A DNA stretch of 37,328 nucleotides from Verrucomicrobiales bacterium (GCA_005791875.1 SXTU01000003.1:1-37328); one strand, 5' to 3'. Shown: positions 1-7,583, counted from the stretch's first letter. The notes: generated by a model not told the origin, from the letters alone. A program made the numbers and translations.

Positions 1-104
1 CCGCACACGGCCACGCGCACGAGCAGTTCGTTCGCGCCGATGCGCGGCACGGGGACGGTCTCGACGCGGAGGTCGTTTGCGCCGCGATAGACCACGGCTT
101 GCAT
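1..104 (-). CDS. Zinc-type alcohol dehydrogenase, N-terminal fragment
   Basis: The gene starts here on the minus strand and leaves the window at the left edge, so only about 34 residues are visible. They read MQAVVYRG, then a DLRVETVPVPRIG stretch, then NELLVRVAVCG. This is the GroES-like N-terminus of medium-chain zinc-dependent dehydrogenases (threonine/sorbitol/alcohol dehydrogenase type); the final Cys-Gly matches the catalytic-zinc cysteine of that family. The ATG at 104 is chosen because the family motif begins just after it; an in-frame GTG at 125 would add seven residues. There is no clear Shine-Dalgarno. Substrate cannot be judged from this fragment. Confidence 0.75.
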   Translation of the reverse strand, partial: MQAVVYRGANDLRVETVPVPRIGANELLVRVAVC

Positions 105-188
105 CGTCTTGGGAATCGTCAGCACGGGGATGTTGTAGCGGAGAAATCCAATTCAACGCAAACGAGCAGAGGCGCAAAGGAGGGGAAA

Positions 189-223
189 ACTTTCAACGTC
201 CAACGCTCAACTTCCAACTTTCA
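189..223. repeat. Heptamer array, 5 units (ACTTTCA-type)
   Basis: Five consecutive 7-nt units follow each other without a break: ACTTTCA, ACGTCCA, ACGCTCA, ACTTCCA, ACTTTCA (consensus ACKYYCA). The array sits in the 180-nt gap between the dehydrogenase start and the end of the pseudouridine synthase gene. It is preceded at 166-188 by a purine-rich stretch (GCAGAGGCG...GAGGGGAAAA) that resembles the left arm of the inverted repeat at 16677. No gene is seen in the gap. Confidence 0.75.
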
Positions 224-284
224 AAGGGGCGAACGGACGCGCAAAGCCGGCTTGGAAGCCAGCGCTCCGGCTGCGCGGGCCGAC

Positions 285-1037
285 TCACAAATACTTCTCC
301 GCCCAGTCGGGCGTGCAAGGATTGCCGGCGATGAAGTCGGTGAACCACGGCTCCGGGTCGGCGCGGAATTCCCAGTCGCGGCCGCGCCAGGTGAAGCGCA
401 GCAGGGCGGCGTGCAACGCCTGGCAGGGCAGGATGAGGCGGGCGCGTTGTTCAGCCGTGAGTTGGCGCAGGACGAAGTCGAGGTAGAGCCGCTCGTCGCC
501 GCCGTAGAGTTTGTCGCCGACGAGCGGGTGGCCGAGGTGCTGGAGGTGGATGCGAATCTGGTGCTTGCGGCCGCTGTGCGGGCGGACGCGCAGCACGGTG
601 AAATTGCCCTCGGCGCGCGTGAACCGCTGCTCGACGGTGAAGCCGGTCTTCGACACCGCGCCATCGGGACGCACGCAATCCTTGATGGCGATGATGGCCT
701 GCTCGTCTTTGCCGAGCGGAGCTTCGCAGGTCGCGGAGTCGGTGGCGAAATGCCCGTGCGCGATGCCGAGGTATTCCTTCTCCACCTTGCGTTGGGCGAA
801 AAGCTTCTTCAGCGCGGCATCGGCTTCCGGGCTTTTCGCGATGAGGATGACGCCGCTGGTCTCGCGGTCGAGACGGTTGACGAGGTGGGCGGAGACGGCC
901 TCGCCGAGATGCAGGCGCACGCGGCTGATGAGGCTGGAGTAAACGTCGCCCTTCGTGGGATGGCAGACGAGGCCGGCGGGCTTGTTGATGGCCAGCAGGT
1001 CGGCGTCTTCGTGGAGGATGGGGAACAGGTCGGCCAC
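285..1037 (-). CDS. RluA-family pseudouridine synthase
   Basis: Converts specific uridines in rRNA or tRNA to pseudouridine in the cytoplasm. The 250-residue protein is a stand-alone catalytic domain with no N-terminal S4 domain. It opens with the family motif INKPAGLVCHP (about residues 17-27) and carries the catalytic motif HLVNRLDRETSG at 51-62, where Asp57 is the predicted nucleophile. A PHSGRKHQIRIHLQHLGHP block (about 174-192) is the conserved third motif. The ATG at 1037 gives a start 15 residues before the first core motif. The substrate (RluA, RluC, RluD or TruC-like) cannot be assigned from sequence alone. The gene is divergent from the membrane-protein gene at 1144, and the gap holds the 10-nt and 7-nt repeats at 1054-1114. 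Confidence 0.9.
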   Translation of the reverse strand: MADLFPILHEDADLLAINKPAGLVCHPTKGDVYSSLISRVRLHLGEAVSAHLVNRLDRETSGVILIAKSPEADAALKKLFAQRKVEKEYLGIAHGHFATDSATCEAPLGKDEQAIIAIKDCVRPDGAVSKTGFTVEQRFTRAEGNFTVLRVRPHSGRKHQIRIHLQHLGHPLVGDKLYGGDERLYLDFVLRQLTAEQRARLILPCQALHAALLRFTWRGRDWEFRADPEPWFTDFIAGNPCTPDWAEKYL

Positions 1038-1053
1038 CGGTTGAGTTTTGAAC

Positions 1054-1114
1054 CACTAACCGGCACTGACCAGCACTAATCCAATGTCTCCTCGCCGCAC
1101 TTTGAACTTTGAAC
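1054..1114. repeat. Decamer array (3 units) plus heptamer pair
   Basis: Positions 1054-1083 are three 10-nt units: CACTAACCGG, CACTGACCAG, CACTAATCCA. Positions 1101-1114 are two identical 7-nt units, TTTGAAC. Both lie in the spacer between divergent genes, just before or inside the possible N-terminus of the plus-strand gene. Confidence 0.65.
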
Positions 1115-1143
1115 CAAAACCCGCCGCCGTATCATCCGCCGCC

Positions 1144-1740
1144 GTGAAACGAACCGTGGTCATTCCCGCCTTGCTGCTGGCGGCTTTCGCGCTGACGCGC
1201 TGGCCGGGCGTGATGCCATTGAATTTCAGCGTGGCCTACGGGTTGGTGTTTTGCGCCGGGGCGTTCCCCCGGCGGCTGCCGTGGTGGGCGATCTTCGGGA
1301 CGATGCTGGCGACGGACATCGGGCTGAACGTGTTCTACTACGACACGGTGATCTTCAGCGATTATCAGGCCGTGAACTACCTTGCCTACGCTGCGATCTT
1401 CCTGCTGGGCCGGCAGTTCACCGTGCGCGCCACGCTGCTGAAGCACATCGGCGGCGGGCTGATCGGCGCGGTGCTTTTCTACCTGATCACGAACACGGCC
1501 GCGTGGCTCCAGGACCCGGCCTACGCCAAGAATTTCACGGACTGGCTTCGCGCGCTGACCCTCGGCACGAGCGGCTGGCCGGAGACGTGGACGTTCTTCC
1601 GAAACACACTCCTGAGCGGCGGACTGTTCGCCGGACTCATCAGCGCCGCGTTGCAAGCCACCGAGGCGGAGGCGCCGGAGCGGGAGCCGGAAGCTGAACC
1701 TGAAGGCACCACGGAGCCCGCACCGGAAGAAGCGAAATAG
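1144..1740 (+). CDS. DUF6580-like integral membrane protein
   Basis: A 198-residue hydrophobic protein with about five membrane segments: VIPALLLAAFALTRW, FSVAYGLVFCAGAF, WAIFGTMLATDIGLNVFYY, the segment around LIGAVLFYLITNTAAW, and a last one around LLSGGLFAGLISAAL. It ends in an acidic Glu/Pro-rich tail. The layout resembles the DUF6580 family of putative transport-associated membrane proteins, whose function is unknown to me. An ATG at 1084 would add 20 residues, but they would be encoded largely by the TTTGAAC repeats at 1101-1114, so the GTG at 1144 is preferred; this choice is uncertain. The next gene starts 28 nt downstream on the same strand. Confidence 0.7.
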   Translation: MKRTVVIPALLLAAFALTRWPGVMPLNFSVAYGLVFCAGAFPRRLPWWAIFGTMLATDIGLNVFYYDTVIFSDYQAVNYLAYAAIFLLGRQFTVRATLLKHIGGGLIGAVLFYLITNTAAWLQDPAYAKNFTDWLRALTLGTSGWPETWTFFRNTLLSGGLFAGLISAALQATEAEAPEREPEAEPEGTTEPAPEEAK

Positions 1741-1768
1741 CCGCAGCTCCTTCGCCCCTTGTTCACTC

Positions 1769-2263
1769 ATGACCATCCGCCCCGCCACCCGCGCCGACTG
1801 CCCGGGCATTCTCGCGATCTACAACGACGCGGTGCTGACCACGACGGCGACCTACGACTACGAGCCGCGCACGCTGGAGCAACGGCAGACGTGGTTCGAT
1901 GACCACGCGCGCGACGGCTACGCGGTCTTCGTGGCGGAGGACGACGCGGGCCGCATCGTGGGCTGGAGCGCGTTGAATCCGTATCACGCGCGGGCAGGCT
2001 ACCGCTTCACCTCGGAGAACTCGGTTTACATCGCCGCCGACATGCGCGGGCAAGGCCTCGGCAAACTGCTCCTCGCACCGCTGATTGATTCAGCTCGCGT
2101 AAGGGGCCTGCATGCGATCATCGCGGCGATTGACGCGACGAACGAGGTCAGCATCCGGCTCCACGCGAAGTTTGGCTTCGTCCAGGTGGGCCACTTCAAG
2201 CAGGTGGGCTACAAGTTCGACCGCTGGCTGGACGTGGTCTACATGGAGCGGCTGCTGGGGTGA
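1769..2263 (+). CDS. GNAT acetyltransferase, phosphinothricin/methionine-sulfone type
   Basis: A 164-residue GCN5-related N-acetyltransferase that would transfer acetyl from acetyl-CoA to a small amine. The N-terminus MTIRPATRADCPGILAIYN and a TTTATYDYEPRT segment fit the Pat/Bar/MddA subgroup. The acetyl-CoA pyrophosphate loop RGQGLGK is at residues 93-99 after the beta-4 strand SVYIAADM, and the typical TNEVSIRLHAKFGF motif is at about 124-137. Family members act on phosphinothricin or on methionine sulfoxime and sulfone; the physiological substrate here is unknown. It probably follows the membrane-protein gene in a two-gene unit and converges on the AI-2E permease gene. Confidence 0.85.
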   Translation: MTIRPATRADCPGILAIYNDAVLTTTATYDYEPRTLEQRQTWFDDHARDGYAVFVAEDDAGRIVGWSALNPYHARAGYRFTSENSVYIAADMRGQGLGKLLLAPLIDSARVRGLHAIIAAIDATNEVSIRLHAKFGFVQVGHFKQVGYKFDRWLDVVYMERLLG

Positions 2264-2284
2264 GCCGCCGCTGCGCGAGCCGCC

Positions 2285-3304
2285 TTATTCTGGCTTCGTC
2301 GCGGCGGTTGTCTCGGCCTCCGCCTTGTAATCAACGGCCAGCCGGGAAGTTTCCATCTTGATGTAGTGAAGGATGACCGGCGCGAGGATCATGCCCGGCA
2401 CGCCCATGAGCCGCTCGCCCAGGATCAGGCCCAAAAGGGTCATCCACATCGGGTTCTGGATGCGCTTGCCGATGATCTTGCTGTTAAGGAAATACTCGAT
2501 CTTGTGGATGACCACGAGGAAGGCCAGCGCGCCCAGCGCATGCTGGACGTCCATGGTCAGTCCCACGCAGACGATTACGGTGTTGCTCAGGATGTTGCCG
2601 AGGATCGGCAGCAGGCCGCAAAGAAAGGTCACCACAATCAGCAAGTGCCAGTAGTCATAGCCGACCGCGAACAGGAAGATGCCGGTGAACACCGTGTTGA
2701 TGGACGAGATGATGATCTGCGCGCCCATCACGGTGTGAAAGCTCTTGTAGAACAGCTCGAAGCGCCGGCCGATCTCGTCGGCGCTGATCGAGTAAAGGTT
2801 GTCCTTCAGCGTGTGCTTGTCGCGGTCAATGACGATGGTCGCGTTGTTGAAGAGGCTGATCGCCACCACCATGCCGATCACCACGAAGGCCGCCTGCCGG
2901 ATCAGCGTCGTGCCGGCCAGCCCCAGCACTCCGAAGCGCTCCAATGCCTCGATCCTCACCAACGACATGAGGGTTGTCAGGTCCTTGAAGGGCAGCTCGA
3001 TGTTCCACCGCGCTGCGTATTCCACCAGCTTGGGGACCAGCCGCTCAGCGATCTGCGGCGCAGCCACCAAGGTGTGCGCCACAAAGATCGTCACCCCGAG
3101 GCACACCGCCGAGACCGCGATCAAAAACAGCGCGACCGCCAGTGCCTTGCTGCGGCCCTTGAAGCTGAAGACGTGCAGCAGGAAGAATGAGAACAGCACC
3201 GTCAGCAACGGTGTGGCCAGACCCATGACCGCGACCACAACGAGGAGGCCGGCCATGAAGCCGTAGGAAATGCGAGTGGGTCGGCTCATGTATTTCGAAG
3301 CCAT
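2285..3304 (-). CDS. AI-2E family transporter (TqsA/PerM-like permease)
   Basis: A polytopic inner-membrane protein of about 339 residues. The N-terminal half has the hydrophobic hairpins FMAGLLVVVAVMGLA, LLTVLFSFFLLHVF and ALAVALFLIAVSAVCLGVTIFVAHTL (quoted in part). The C-terminal half has the family core GLLPILGNILSN, the amphipathic IHKIEYFLNSKIIGKRI segment and LLGLILGERLMGVPGMILAPV. Family members export autoinducer-2 or act as Na+/H+ antiporters, so the substrate is open. Possible starts are the ATGs at 3331, 3304 and 3289; none has a clear Shine-Dalgarno, and 3304 is a compromise. It follows the glyoxalase-like gene on the same strand. Confidence 0.85.
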   Translation of the reverse strand: MASKYMSRPTRISYGFMAGLLVVVAVMGLATPLLTVLFSFFLLHVFSFKGRSKALAVALFLIAVSAVCLGVTIFVAHTLVAAPQIAERLVPKLVEYAARWNIELPFKDLTTLMSLVRIEALERFGVLGLAGTTLIRQAAFVVIGMVVAISLFNNATIVIDRDKHTLKDNLYSISADEIGRRFELFYKSFHTVMGAQIIISSINTVFTGIFLFAVGYDYWHLLIVVTFLCGLLPILGNILSNTVIVCVGLTMDVQHALGALAFLVVIHKIEYFLNSKIIGKRIQNPMWMTLLGLILGERLMGVPGMILAPVILHYIKMETSRLAVDYKAEAETTAATKPE

Positions 3305-3368
3305 GCTAGCAAGCAACCGCCACTGGCACACGCTCTAAATCGCCCACCGCTTCCAGTTGGCATCGGCG

Positions 3369-3776
3369 TCAATAGCCACCCGGGCCCGCAGCCGCTGGCG
3401 CGGACTGGATCAGCTCGATCTCGTAGCCCTCCGGTGCATCTATGAACGCGAAGCCGCCCCCGCTCTCCTTCATCGTCGGGCCGTCGGAATACTTCAGCCC
3501 GTGCGCGGCGAGGTGCTGGCCGAACTCCTCCAGGCTATCCACCGAGAAGGCCAGGTGCGTCAGGTCCGCCTGCACCTGCACCGGGCCGCTCGAAGGGAAG
3601 AAACAAATCTCCACCGTCTCGTCGCTCTCCGGCGCTTTCAGGAAAACCAGCTCGGAGCCGCGCGGCGACTTGTGCCGGCGCACTTCCTCGAGCCCGAGAA
3701 TCTCCCGGTAGAATTTCGCGGTGCGCTCGATGTCGTTCACGCGGTAGCGGGTGTGGAGGAGCTTTTTGACTTTCAT
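3369..3776 (-). CDS. VOC-family glyoxalase I-like protein
   Basis: A 135-residue vicinal-oxygen-chelate protein of the lactoylglutathione-lyase type, which isomerises the hemithioacetal of methylglyoxal. It has the paired beta-alpha-beta-beta-beta modules typical of the fold. The four predicted metal ligands line up with E. coli GloA: His8 (LLHTRYRV), Glu56 (TVEICFF), His74 (LTHLAFSV) and Glu121 (YEIELIQ). The ATG at 3776 fits the family start exactly. An open frame continues upstream to 3920, but those residues come from the inverted repeat at 3846-3913. The glutathione dependence is inferred. Confidence 0.85.
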   Translation of the reverse strand: MKVKKLLHTRYRVNDIERTAKFYREILGLEEVRRHKSPRGSELVFLKAPESDETVEICFFPSSGPVQVQADLTHLAFSVDSLEEFGQHLAAHGLKYSDGPTMKESGGGFAFIDAPEGYEIELIQSAPAAAGPGGY

Positions 3777-3845
3777 GGCGGGAAGGTGGCAGGAAGCCGG
3801 AGCGTGTTTCAAGGCCGGAGCAGGACGGAGGAACATATTCGCGGT

Positions 3846-3913
3846 GTAGCCGCCGACGTGAGGAGGCGGATGCTTGGAATAGAACGGTTCCGCCTCCTTA
3901 CCTCGGCGGCTAC
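3846..3913. repeat. Inverted repeat, 25-nt arms
   Basis: The arm GTAGCCGCCGACGTGAGGAGG plus CGGA (3846-3870) is matched by its reverse complement at 3889-3913 with two mismatches, around an 18-nt loop. No T-tract follows on either side, so it looks like a REP/BIME-type element rather than a terminator. Its right edge supplies the TAG stop codon (3910-3912) of the methyltransferase reading frame. Confidence 0.75.
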
Positions 3914-4656
3914 TTGCCACCGGGCTTCACCGCCGCGACGACGATGGTGCGGCCCAGCAGCATATCCGTGTGGTTCATGGCTTGCACGAGCGGGGCGTTG
4001 TTCACGTCCACGGTGCGATACTTCACGGCCTCGCGCTGATACGCCATCGCGCCGAAGAGGCGGATGAACGGCCAGAGCAGCACGAGCTTCGGAATGGCGG
4101 AGCGCTGCGGCTTGTCCACTGTCCACTCCACGCGCTCGAAGCCCGCGTCCATCAGCGCGTGCGCGATGTAGAAGTATTAGACGGGGTTGATGTGGCCGCC
4201 GGTGGAGAAGAGCGCGCCGTGCTTCACGGGCAGCGGACCGAAGAGATTGCCGAAGCCGAACCACAGGAAGCGCAGGCGCGAGTTGAGATTGAGGATGTTC
4301 GGTGTCGTCAGGACGCACATGCCGCCCGGCTCCAGCACGCGGAAGAACTCGCGCAGCGTCTCGCGAAAATGCTCGAGGTGCTCGATGACCTCGGTCGCAG
4401 TGACGAGGTCGAAGGAGTTCGCCGCGTAGGGCAGCGGCTGGCTGTTCAGGTTTGCGATCTCCACGCGCTGGCCGGGCAGCTTCATCAACTGGTCGGTGTA
4501 GTCGCACGCGGCGGACTCCGCCTTGAACCTCTCTCGCACGAGGCGGATCAGCTCACCGTGTCCCGCACCGACATCGAGATGCTTGCGGAAGGGCTTCACC
4601 GCCGCGCGCGTGTCGGCGAGGCGGAGGACGGCGGCGTAAATGTTCGGGGTGCTCAT
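3910..4656 (-). pseudogene. Class I SAM methyltransferase interrupted by one in-frame stop
   Basis: The first part (4656 to 4180, 159 residues) is a type-11 SAM-dependent methyltransferase: motif I HLDVGAGHGEL at residues 26-36, then FDLVTATEVIEHLEHF (about 83-98) and the VLEPGGMCVLTTPN segment. A TAA at 4179-4177 follows GGHINPV. The same frame then continues with YFYIAHALMDAGFERVEW and a C-terminal region to the TAG at 3912-3910. This continuation is what the family has in this position (GGHINP followed by an aromatic and a helix). One nonsense codon therefore splits a gene of about 248 residues. It may be a real pseudogene, a sequencing error or, less likely, a readthrough site. The substrate is unknown. 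Confidence 0.75.
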
Positions 4657-4703
4657 GTCGGGCGCGCCAGATAGTTCACGGCGCGGGAGGCTTCGTCACG
4701 CGC

Positions 4704-4736
4704 GGAAAAGCAAAAGGCAGGCGCGAGGCCTGCCTT
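4704..4736 (-). terminator. Intrinsic terminator of the prs-rplI operon
   Basis: On the minus strand the 9-bp perfect stem AAGGCAGGC/GCCTGCCTT (4736-4714) with a 5-nt loop is followed by TTTTGCTTTTCC. It lies 26 nt after the rplI stop codon. Confidence 0.85.
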
Positions 4737-4761
4737 CTGGGGGAAATGCTCGGAGCGAGGC

Positions 4762-5364
4762 TCAGGCCTTGGCGGTCTTGCCCTTGCGCTCAGGCTTGGC
4801 CTCGGCGACGGGCGCGGCGGGCGCAGCCGGAGTTTCAAAGCGGCGATTCTTGCCACGCTTCTCGGTCTCGGGACCAGCCGGGGCCGCAGGCGTGGGGGCG
4901 GGCAGGGGGTTGCTGCTGTTGACGATGATCTTGAGCGTGGTGTGGACACCGTGGTGGAGGCGCATCTCGGCCTCATGCTCACCAACGCTCTTGATGGGCT
5001 TCTCCAGGTGAATCTTGCGCTTGTCGAGCGTGACTTCGAACTGCTTCTTCAGCTCGTCGGCGATGGTGCCGTTGGTGACGCTGCCGAAGAGCTTGCCGTC
5101 GTCGCCGGTCTTCACGGCGATGGTGAGCGTCATCTTGCCGAGGCTCTTGGCCAGCTCGGTCATGGCGTTGAGCTCGGTCGCCTCGCGCTCGGCGCGGCGC
5201 TTCTGGAGGGCTTCCAGGCGCTTCTTGTTGCTCTGGGTCAGGGGAATCGCCAGGGCGTGCGGGAGCAGGTAGTTGCGGGCGTAACCGGAGGCGACCTTCA
5301 CTTGGTCGGATTCCGCGCCGAGACCAATGATGGGATGCGTGAGGATGACTTCAACTTTGGCCAT
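4762..5364 (-). CDS. rplI: 50S ribosomal protein bL9
   Basis: A large-subunit protein that binds 23S rRNA at the base of the L1 stalk. The N-terminal domain MAKVEVILTHPIIGLGAES with VASGYARNYLLPHALAIPLT (about 26-45) is the bL9 signature. The connecting helix and C-terminal domain follow to about residue 150. At 200 residues it is about 50 longer than usual. The extra C-terminal tail is rich in Ala, Pro, Lys and Glu (PAPTPAAPAG, then KPERKGKTAKA) and is probably disordered. It is the last gene of the operon, 33 nt after ssb across a heptamer array, and is followed by a terminator. Confidence 0.97.
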   Translation of the reverse strand: MAKVEVILTHPIIGLGAESDQVKVASGYARNYLLPHALAIPLTQSNKKRLEALQKRRAEREATELNAMTELAKSLGKMTLTIAVKTGDDGKLFGSVTNGTIADELKKQFEVTLDKRKIHLEKPIKSVGEHEAEMRLHHGVHTTLKIIVNSSNPLPAPTPAAPAGPETEKRGKNRRFETPAAPAAPVAEAKPERKGKTAKA

Positions 5365-5372
5365 AAAAATTT

Positions 5373-5400
5373 GTGTTCAGTGAGCAGTGTTCAGTGATCA
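5373..5400. repeat. Heptamer array, 4 units (TGNNCAC) in the ssb-rplI spacer
   Basis: Read on the minus strand from 5400 to 5373 the sequence is TGATCAC, TGAACAC, TGCTCAC, TGAACAC: four exact 7-nt units. The first TGA is the stop codon of ssb, and the array fills most of the 33-nt spacer before rplI. Confidence 0.75.
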
Positions 5401-5877
5401 GAAGGGAACGTCGTCGCCCTGGGGCGGCTCGTCAGCACCCGGGTCGGCGGGCGGGGCGCTGGCGGCGGGACGGGCGGGGCGCGCGGCGGGCGCGGATGAC
5501 GCGGGTGCTCCGGGTGCGCCGCCACCACCGGCGGCGTCACGGTTGCCGCTATCGAGGAAGGAAAAGGATTCGAGGACGACGCCGAGGCGGCTGCGCTTCT
5601 GGCCGGTCTGCTTGTCGTCCCACTGGTCGAGCTTGAGGCGGCCCTCGACGAGGACGGGGCGGCCCTTGCGGAGATACTGGCCGATGACCTCGGCCTGCTT
5701 GCCGAAGGCGTCCACGTCCACGAAGGTGACCTCCTCGCGCTTCTGGCCGTCCTCGCCGGTCCAGTTGCGGTTGATGGCAAGACCGAACTTCGCGATGGCC
5801 GTTCCCTTGGGAGTGTAGCGCAGCTCAGGGTCGCGCGTCATGTTCCCGGCTAGGATGACTTTGTTGAAGTTGGCCAT
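5398..5877 (-). CDS. ssb: Single-stranded DNA-binding protein
   Basis: Binds and protects single-stranded DNA in replication, repair and recombination. The OB fold covers about residues 1-105: MANFNKVILAGNMTRDPELRYTPKGT, then WTGEDGQKREEVTFVDVDAFGKQAEVI and YLRKGRPVLVEGRL (quoted in parts). A Gly/Ala/Pro-rich disordered linker follows, and the protein ends in the acidic tip DDVPF used to recruit partner proteins. Length 159 is normal. It lies 21 nt after rpsF. In many bacteria rpsR follows ssb, but here rplI follows directly. Confidence 0.96.
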   Translation of the reverse strand: MANFNKVILAGNMTRDPELRYTPKGTAIAKFGLAINRNWTGEDGQKREEVTFVDVDAFGKQAEVIGQYLRKGRPVLVEGRLKLDQWDDKQTGQKRSRLGVVLESFSFLDSGNRDAAGGGGAPGAPASSAPAARPARPAASAPPADPGADEPPQGDDVPF

Positions 5878-5898
5878 AGGCGGTGGCGGTGGAGGTTA

Positions 5899-6222
5899 TT
5901 ACTTCTGGGCCTTCTGGGCCTTGTCAGGGACGGGCGTGGGCGCGTTCGTGAACGAGACGCGGAACACGTCGGCGTTAAGCGCGAACTTGGCGCGCAGCGG
6001 CGCGATGGCGGCGGGTGCAGCCTCGAAGATGACGTTGAGGTAGAAGCCCGATGAGTGCTTCTTGTCGGCAACGCGCGCGAACGGGCGCTTGTCCATCTTC
6101 TGGACGGTTTCAACTTTGCCGCCGGCGGCGTTGATGTCGGTGCGCAACTTCTCGATGAGGTCGGTCACGCCTTCTTCTTTGCCAGCGGTGTTCAGGATGA
6201 ACAAGCCTTCGTAACGTTTCAC
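5899..6222 (-). CDS. rpsF: 30S ribosomal protein bS6
   Basis: A small-subunit protein that normally binds as a heterodimer with bS18 on the 16S rRNA platform. The 107 residues begin MKRYEGLFILNT and contain the conserved KRPFARVADKKHSSGFYL block (about 45-62) and a DVFRVSF strand near the end. The start is a GTG at 6222 that overlaps the pth stop by 4 nt (GTGA), indicating translational coupling. The Ala/Lys-rich end is short. The bS18 partner gene is not in this operon. Confidence 0.95.
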   Translation of the reverse strand: MKRYEGLFILNTAGKEEGVTDLIEKLRTDINAAGGKVETVQKMDKRPFARVADKKHSSGFYLNVIFEAAPAAIAPLRAKFALNADVFRVSFTNAPTPVPDKAQKAQK

Positions 6223-6830
6223 GGTTTGTCTTTCTGCTGGGGCTGGCTTTTGACCGGCCCGTTAAACTGACTCATTGCCTTCTGGATGCCGGCTTCGAGC
6301 CAGCACCCGATTTGTTCGCCCGCTTGGGCGAGCACCTGCGCGAAAAGCTCCCGCTCGTCCGCGCCAAATTTGCCGAGCACGTGCCCGGTGATTTCCCGCA
6401 CCGCCGCATCGCGCCTTCCGATGCCGATCCGCAGCCTCGGATACTCGCGCGTGGCGAGGTGCTGCTCCATGGACTCGAGTCCGTGATGCCCGCCGCTGCT
6501 GCCGCTCGGCCGCAACCTGATCTCGCCCAGGGGCAGATCCGCATCGTCCACCGCCACCAGCACCTGCGCCGGAGGCACGCGGTAGAAACCGCTGACCGCA
6601 CTGACCGCTTCGCCGCTCAAATTCATGAACGTCTGCGGTTGCATGAGCAACACGCGGCGTCCGTCCCGCTGGGCCTTCGCCACACGCGACTGGAACTTGC
6701 GTTCCACTTCCCAATTCGCCCGCCAGTGCTCCGCCAGTCGCTCGACCAGCAGGAACCCGGCGTTGTGGCGCGTCTGGGCGTAGTCCGCGCCCGGATTGCC
6801 CAGCCCCACGATGAGATACATATTCTCCAT
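6219..6830 (-). CDS. pth: Peptidyl-tRNA hydrolase
   Basis: Releases tRNA from peptidyl-tRNAs that drop off the ribosome. The 203-residue protein has the family start YLIVGLGNPG. The residues matching the E. coli active site are present: Asn12, His22 (TRHNAGF), Asn70 (PQTFMNLSG) and Asp95 (VDDADLP). The RPSGSSGGHHGLES loop at about 107-120 is also typical. A C-terminal tail KSQPQQKDKP is slightly longer than usual. The gene lies 27 nt after rplY and overlaps rpsF by 4 nt. Pairing of rplY with pth is common because both are translation-quality genes. Confidence 0.96.
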   Translation of the reverse strand: MENMYLIVGLGNPGADYAQTRHNAGFLLVERLAEHWRANWEVERKFQSRVAKAQRDGRRVLLMQPQTFMNLSGEAVSAVSGFYRVPPAQVLVAVDDADLPLGEIRLRPSGSSGGHHGLESMEQHLATREYPRLRIGIGRRDAAVREITGHVLGKFGADERELFAQVLAQAGEQIGCWLEAGIQKAMSQFNGPVKSQPQQKDKP

Positions 6831-6857
6831 GCGCGGGGACGGGCTGCACGCCCGTGC

Positions 6858-7583
6858 TTACTTCTTCTTCTCGGCGGGCTTCTTCTCGTCCGCCTTCTTG
6901 TCGCCTTCCTTCGCAGAAGCCGCGCCTTCCTTGCCCTCTTCCTTCTTCTCTTTGATCATCTCGGGTTGAGCCGCAGCATCGGTGGCGGCGGCGGCCTCGG
7001 CGGTTTCCTGGGCCTCGGTGATCGGCGCGGAGACGGCCAGGACGGTGAGTTCCTTGTTGCCGAGGATGTCGCAGCCGGCTGGCGCGACGATGTCACCTAT
7101 GTGGATGGCCTTGCCGATTTCCAGCGCCGACACGTCCACGATGATTACTTCGGGCAGGTCTTTCGGGAGCGCATGCACCTTGAGGCGAAACAGGACGTGC
7201 CCTAGCACGCCGCCGCCAGTCTTGACACCGACGGCCTCGCCGGTGGTCTCGACGGGGACTTGAATGGTCACCTTCTCGTCCGGAGCCACCTCGTGAAAGT
7301 CCACGTGGAGGATGTGGCGGGTCACCGGGTGGTGCTGGATTTCCTGCACGAGCGCGAGGCGCTGCGGGCGGGGGTCACCCGCCACGCTGACATCCATGAG
7401 AATGTTCTCGCTCGCGTGGTGGGCGATGGCGTCACCGAACTCGCGGGAGTTCAACTGCAAGTTCTGCGGCGGCGCGAGCCGGCCATAGATGACAGCGGGG
7501 ATGACGCCGGTGGAACGAAGTTTCTTTACGGCGGCGTGCTTCACCGCCGTGCGCGCCTGCGCATTCATGGCAACAGATTTCAT
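6858..7583 (-). CDS. rplY: 50S ribosomal protein bL25 (CTC/TL5 form)
   Basis: A 5S rRNA-binding protein of the two-domain general-stress (CTC) type. The N-terminal L25 domain (about 1-95) includes LRSTGVIPAVIYGR and ALVQEIQHHPVTRHILHVDF. The beta-rich TL5 domain (about 96-190) includes VPVETTGEAVGVKTGGG and HIGDIVAP. The last 50 or so residues are a Lys/Glu/Ala-rich, probably disordered tail ending EKKPAEKKK, which many homologues in this phylum-type genome also carry. The ATG at 7583 is used; a second Met five residues in is possible. It lies 35 nt after prs. Confidence 0.95.
   Translation of the reverse strand: MKSVAMNAQARTAVKHAAVKKLRSTGVIPAVIYGRLAPPQNLQLNSREFGDAIAHHASENILMDVSVAGDPRPQRLALVQEIQHHPVTRHILHVDFHEVAPDEKVTIQVPVETTGEAVGVKTGGGVLGHVLFRLKVHALPKDLPEVIIVDVSALEIGKAIHIGDIVAPAGCDILGNKELTVLAVSAPITEAQETAEAAAATDAAAQPEMIKEKKEEGKEGAASAKEGDKKADEKKPAEKKK

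Noticed and set aside
99-1079. Plus-strand open frame of 326 codons
   Set aside because: It is antisense to the RluA-type pseudouridine synthase and crosses the heptamer array; no family features.
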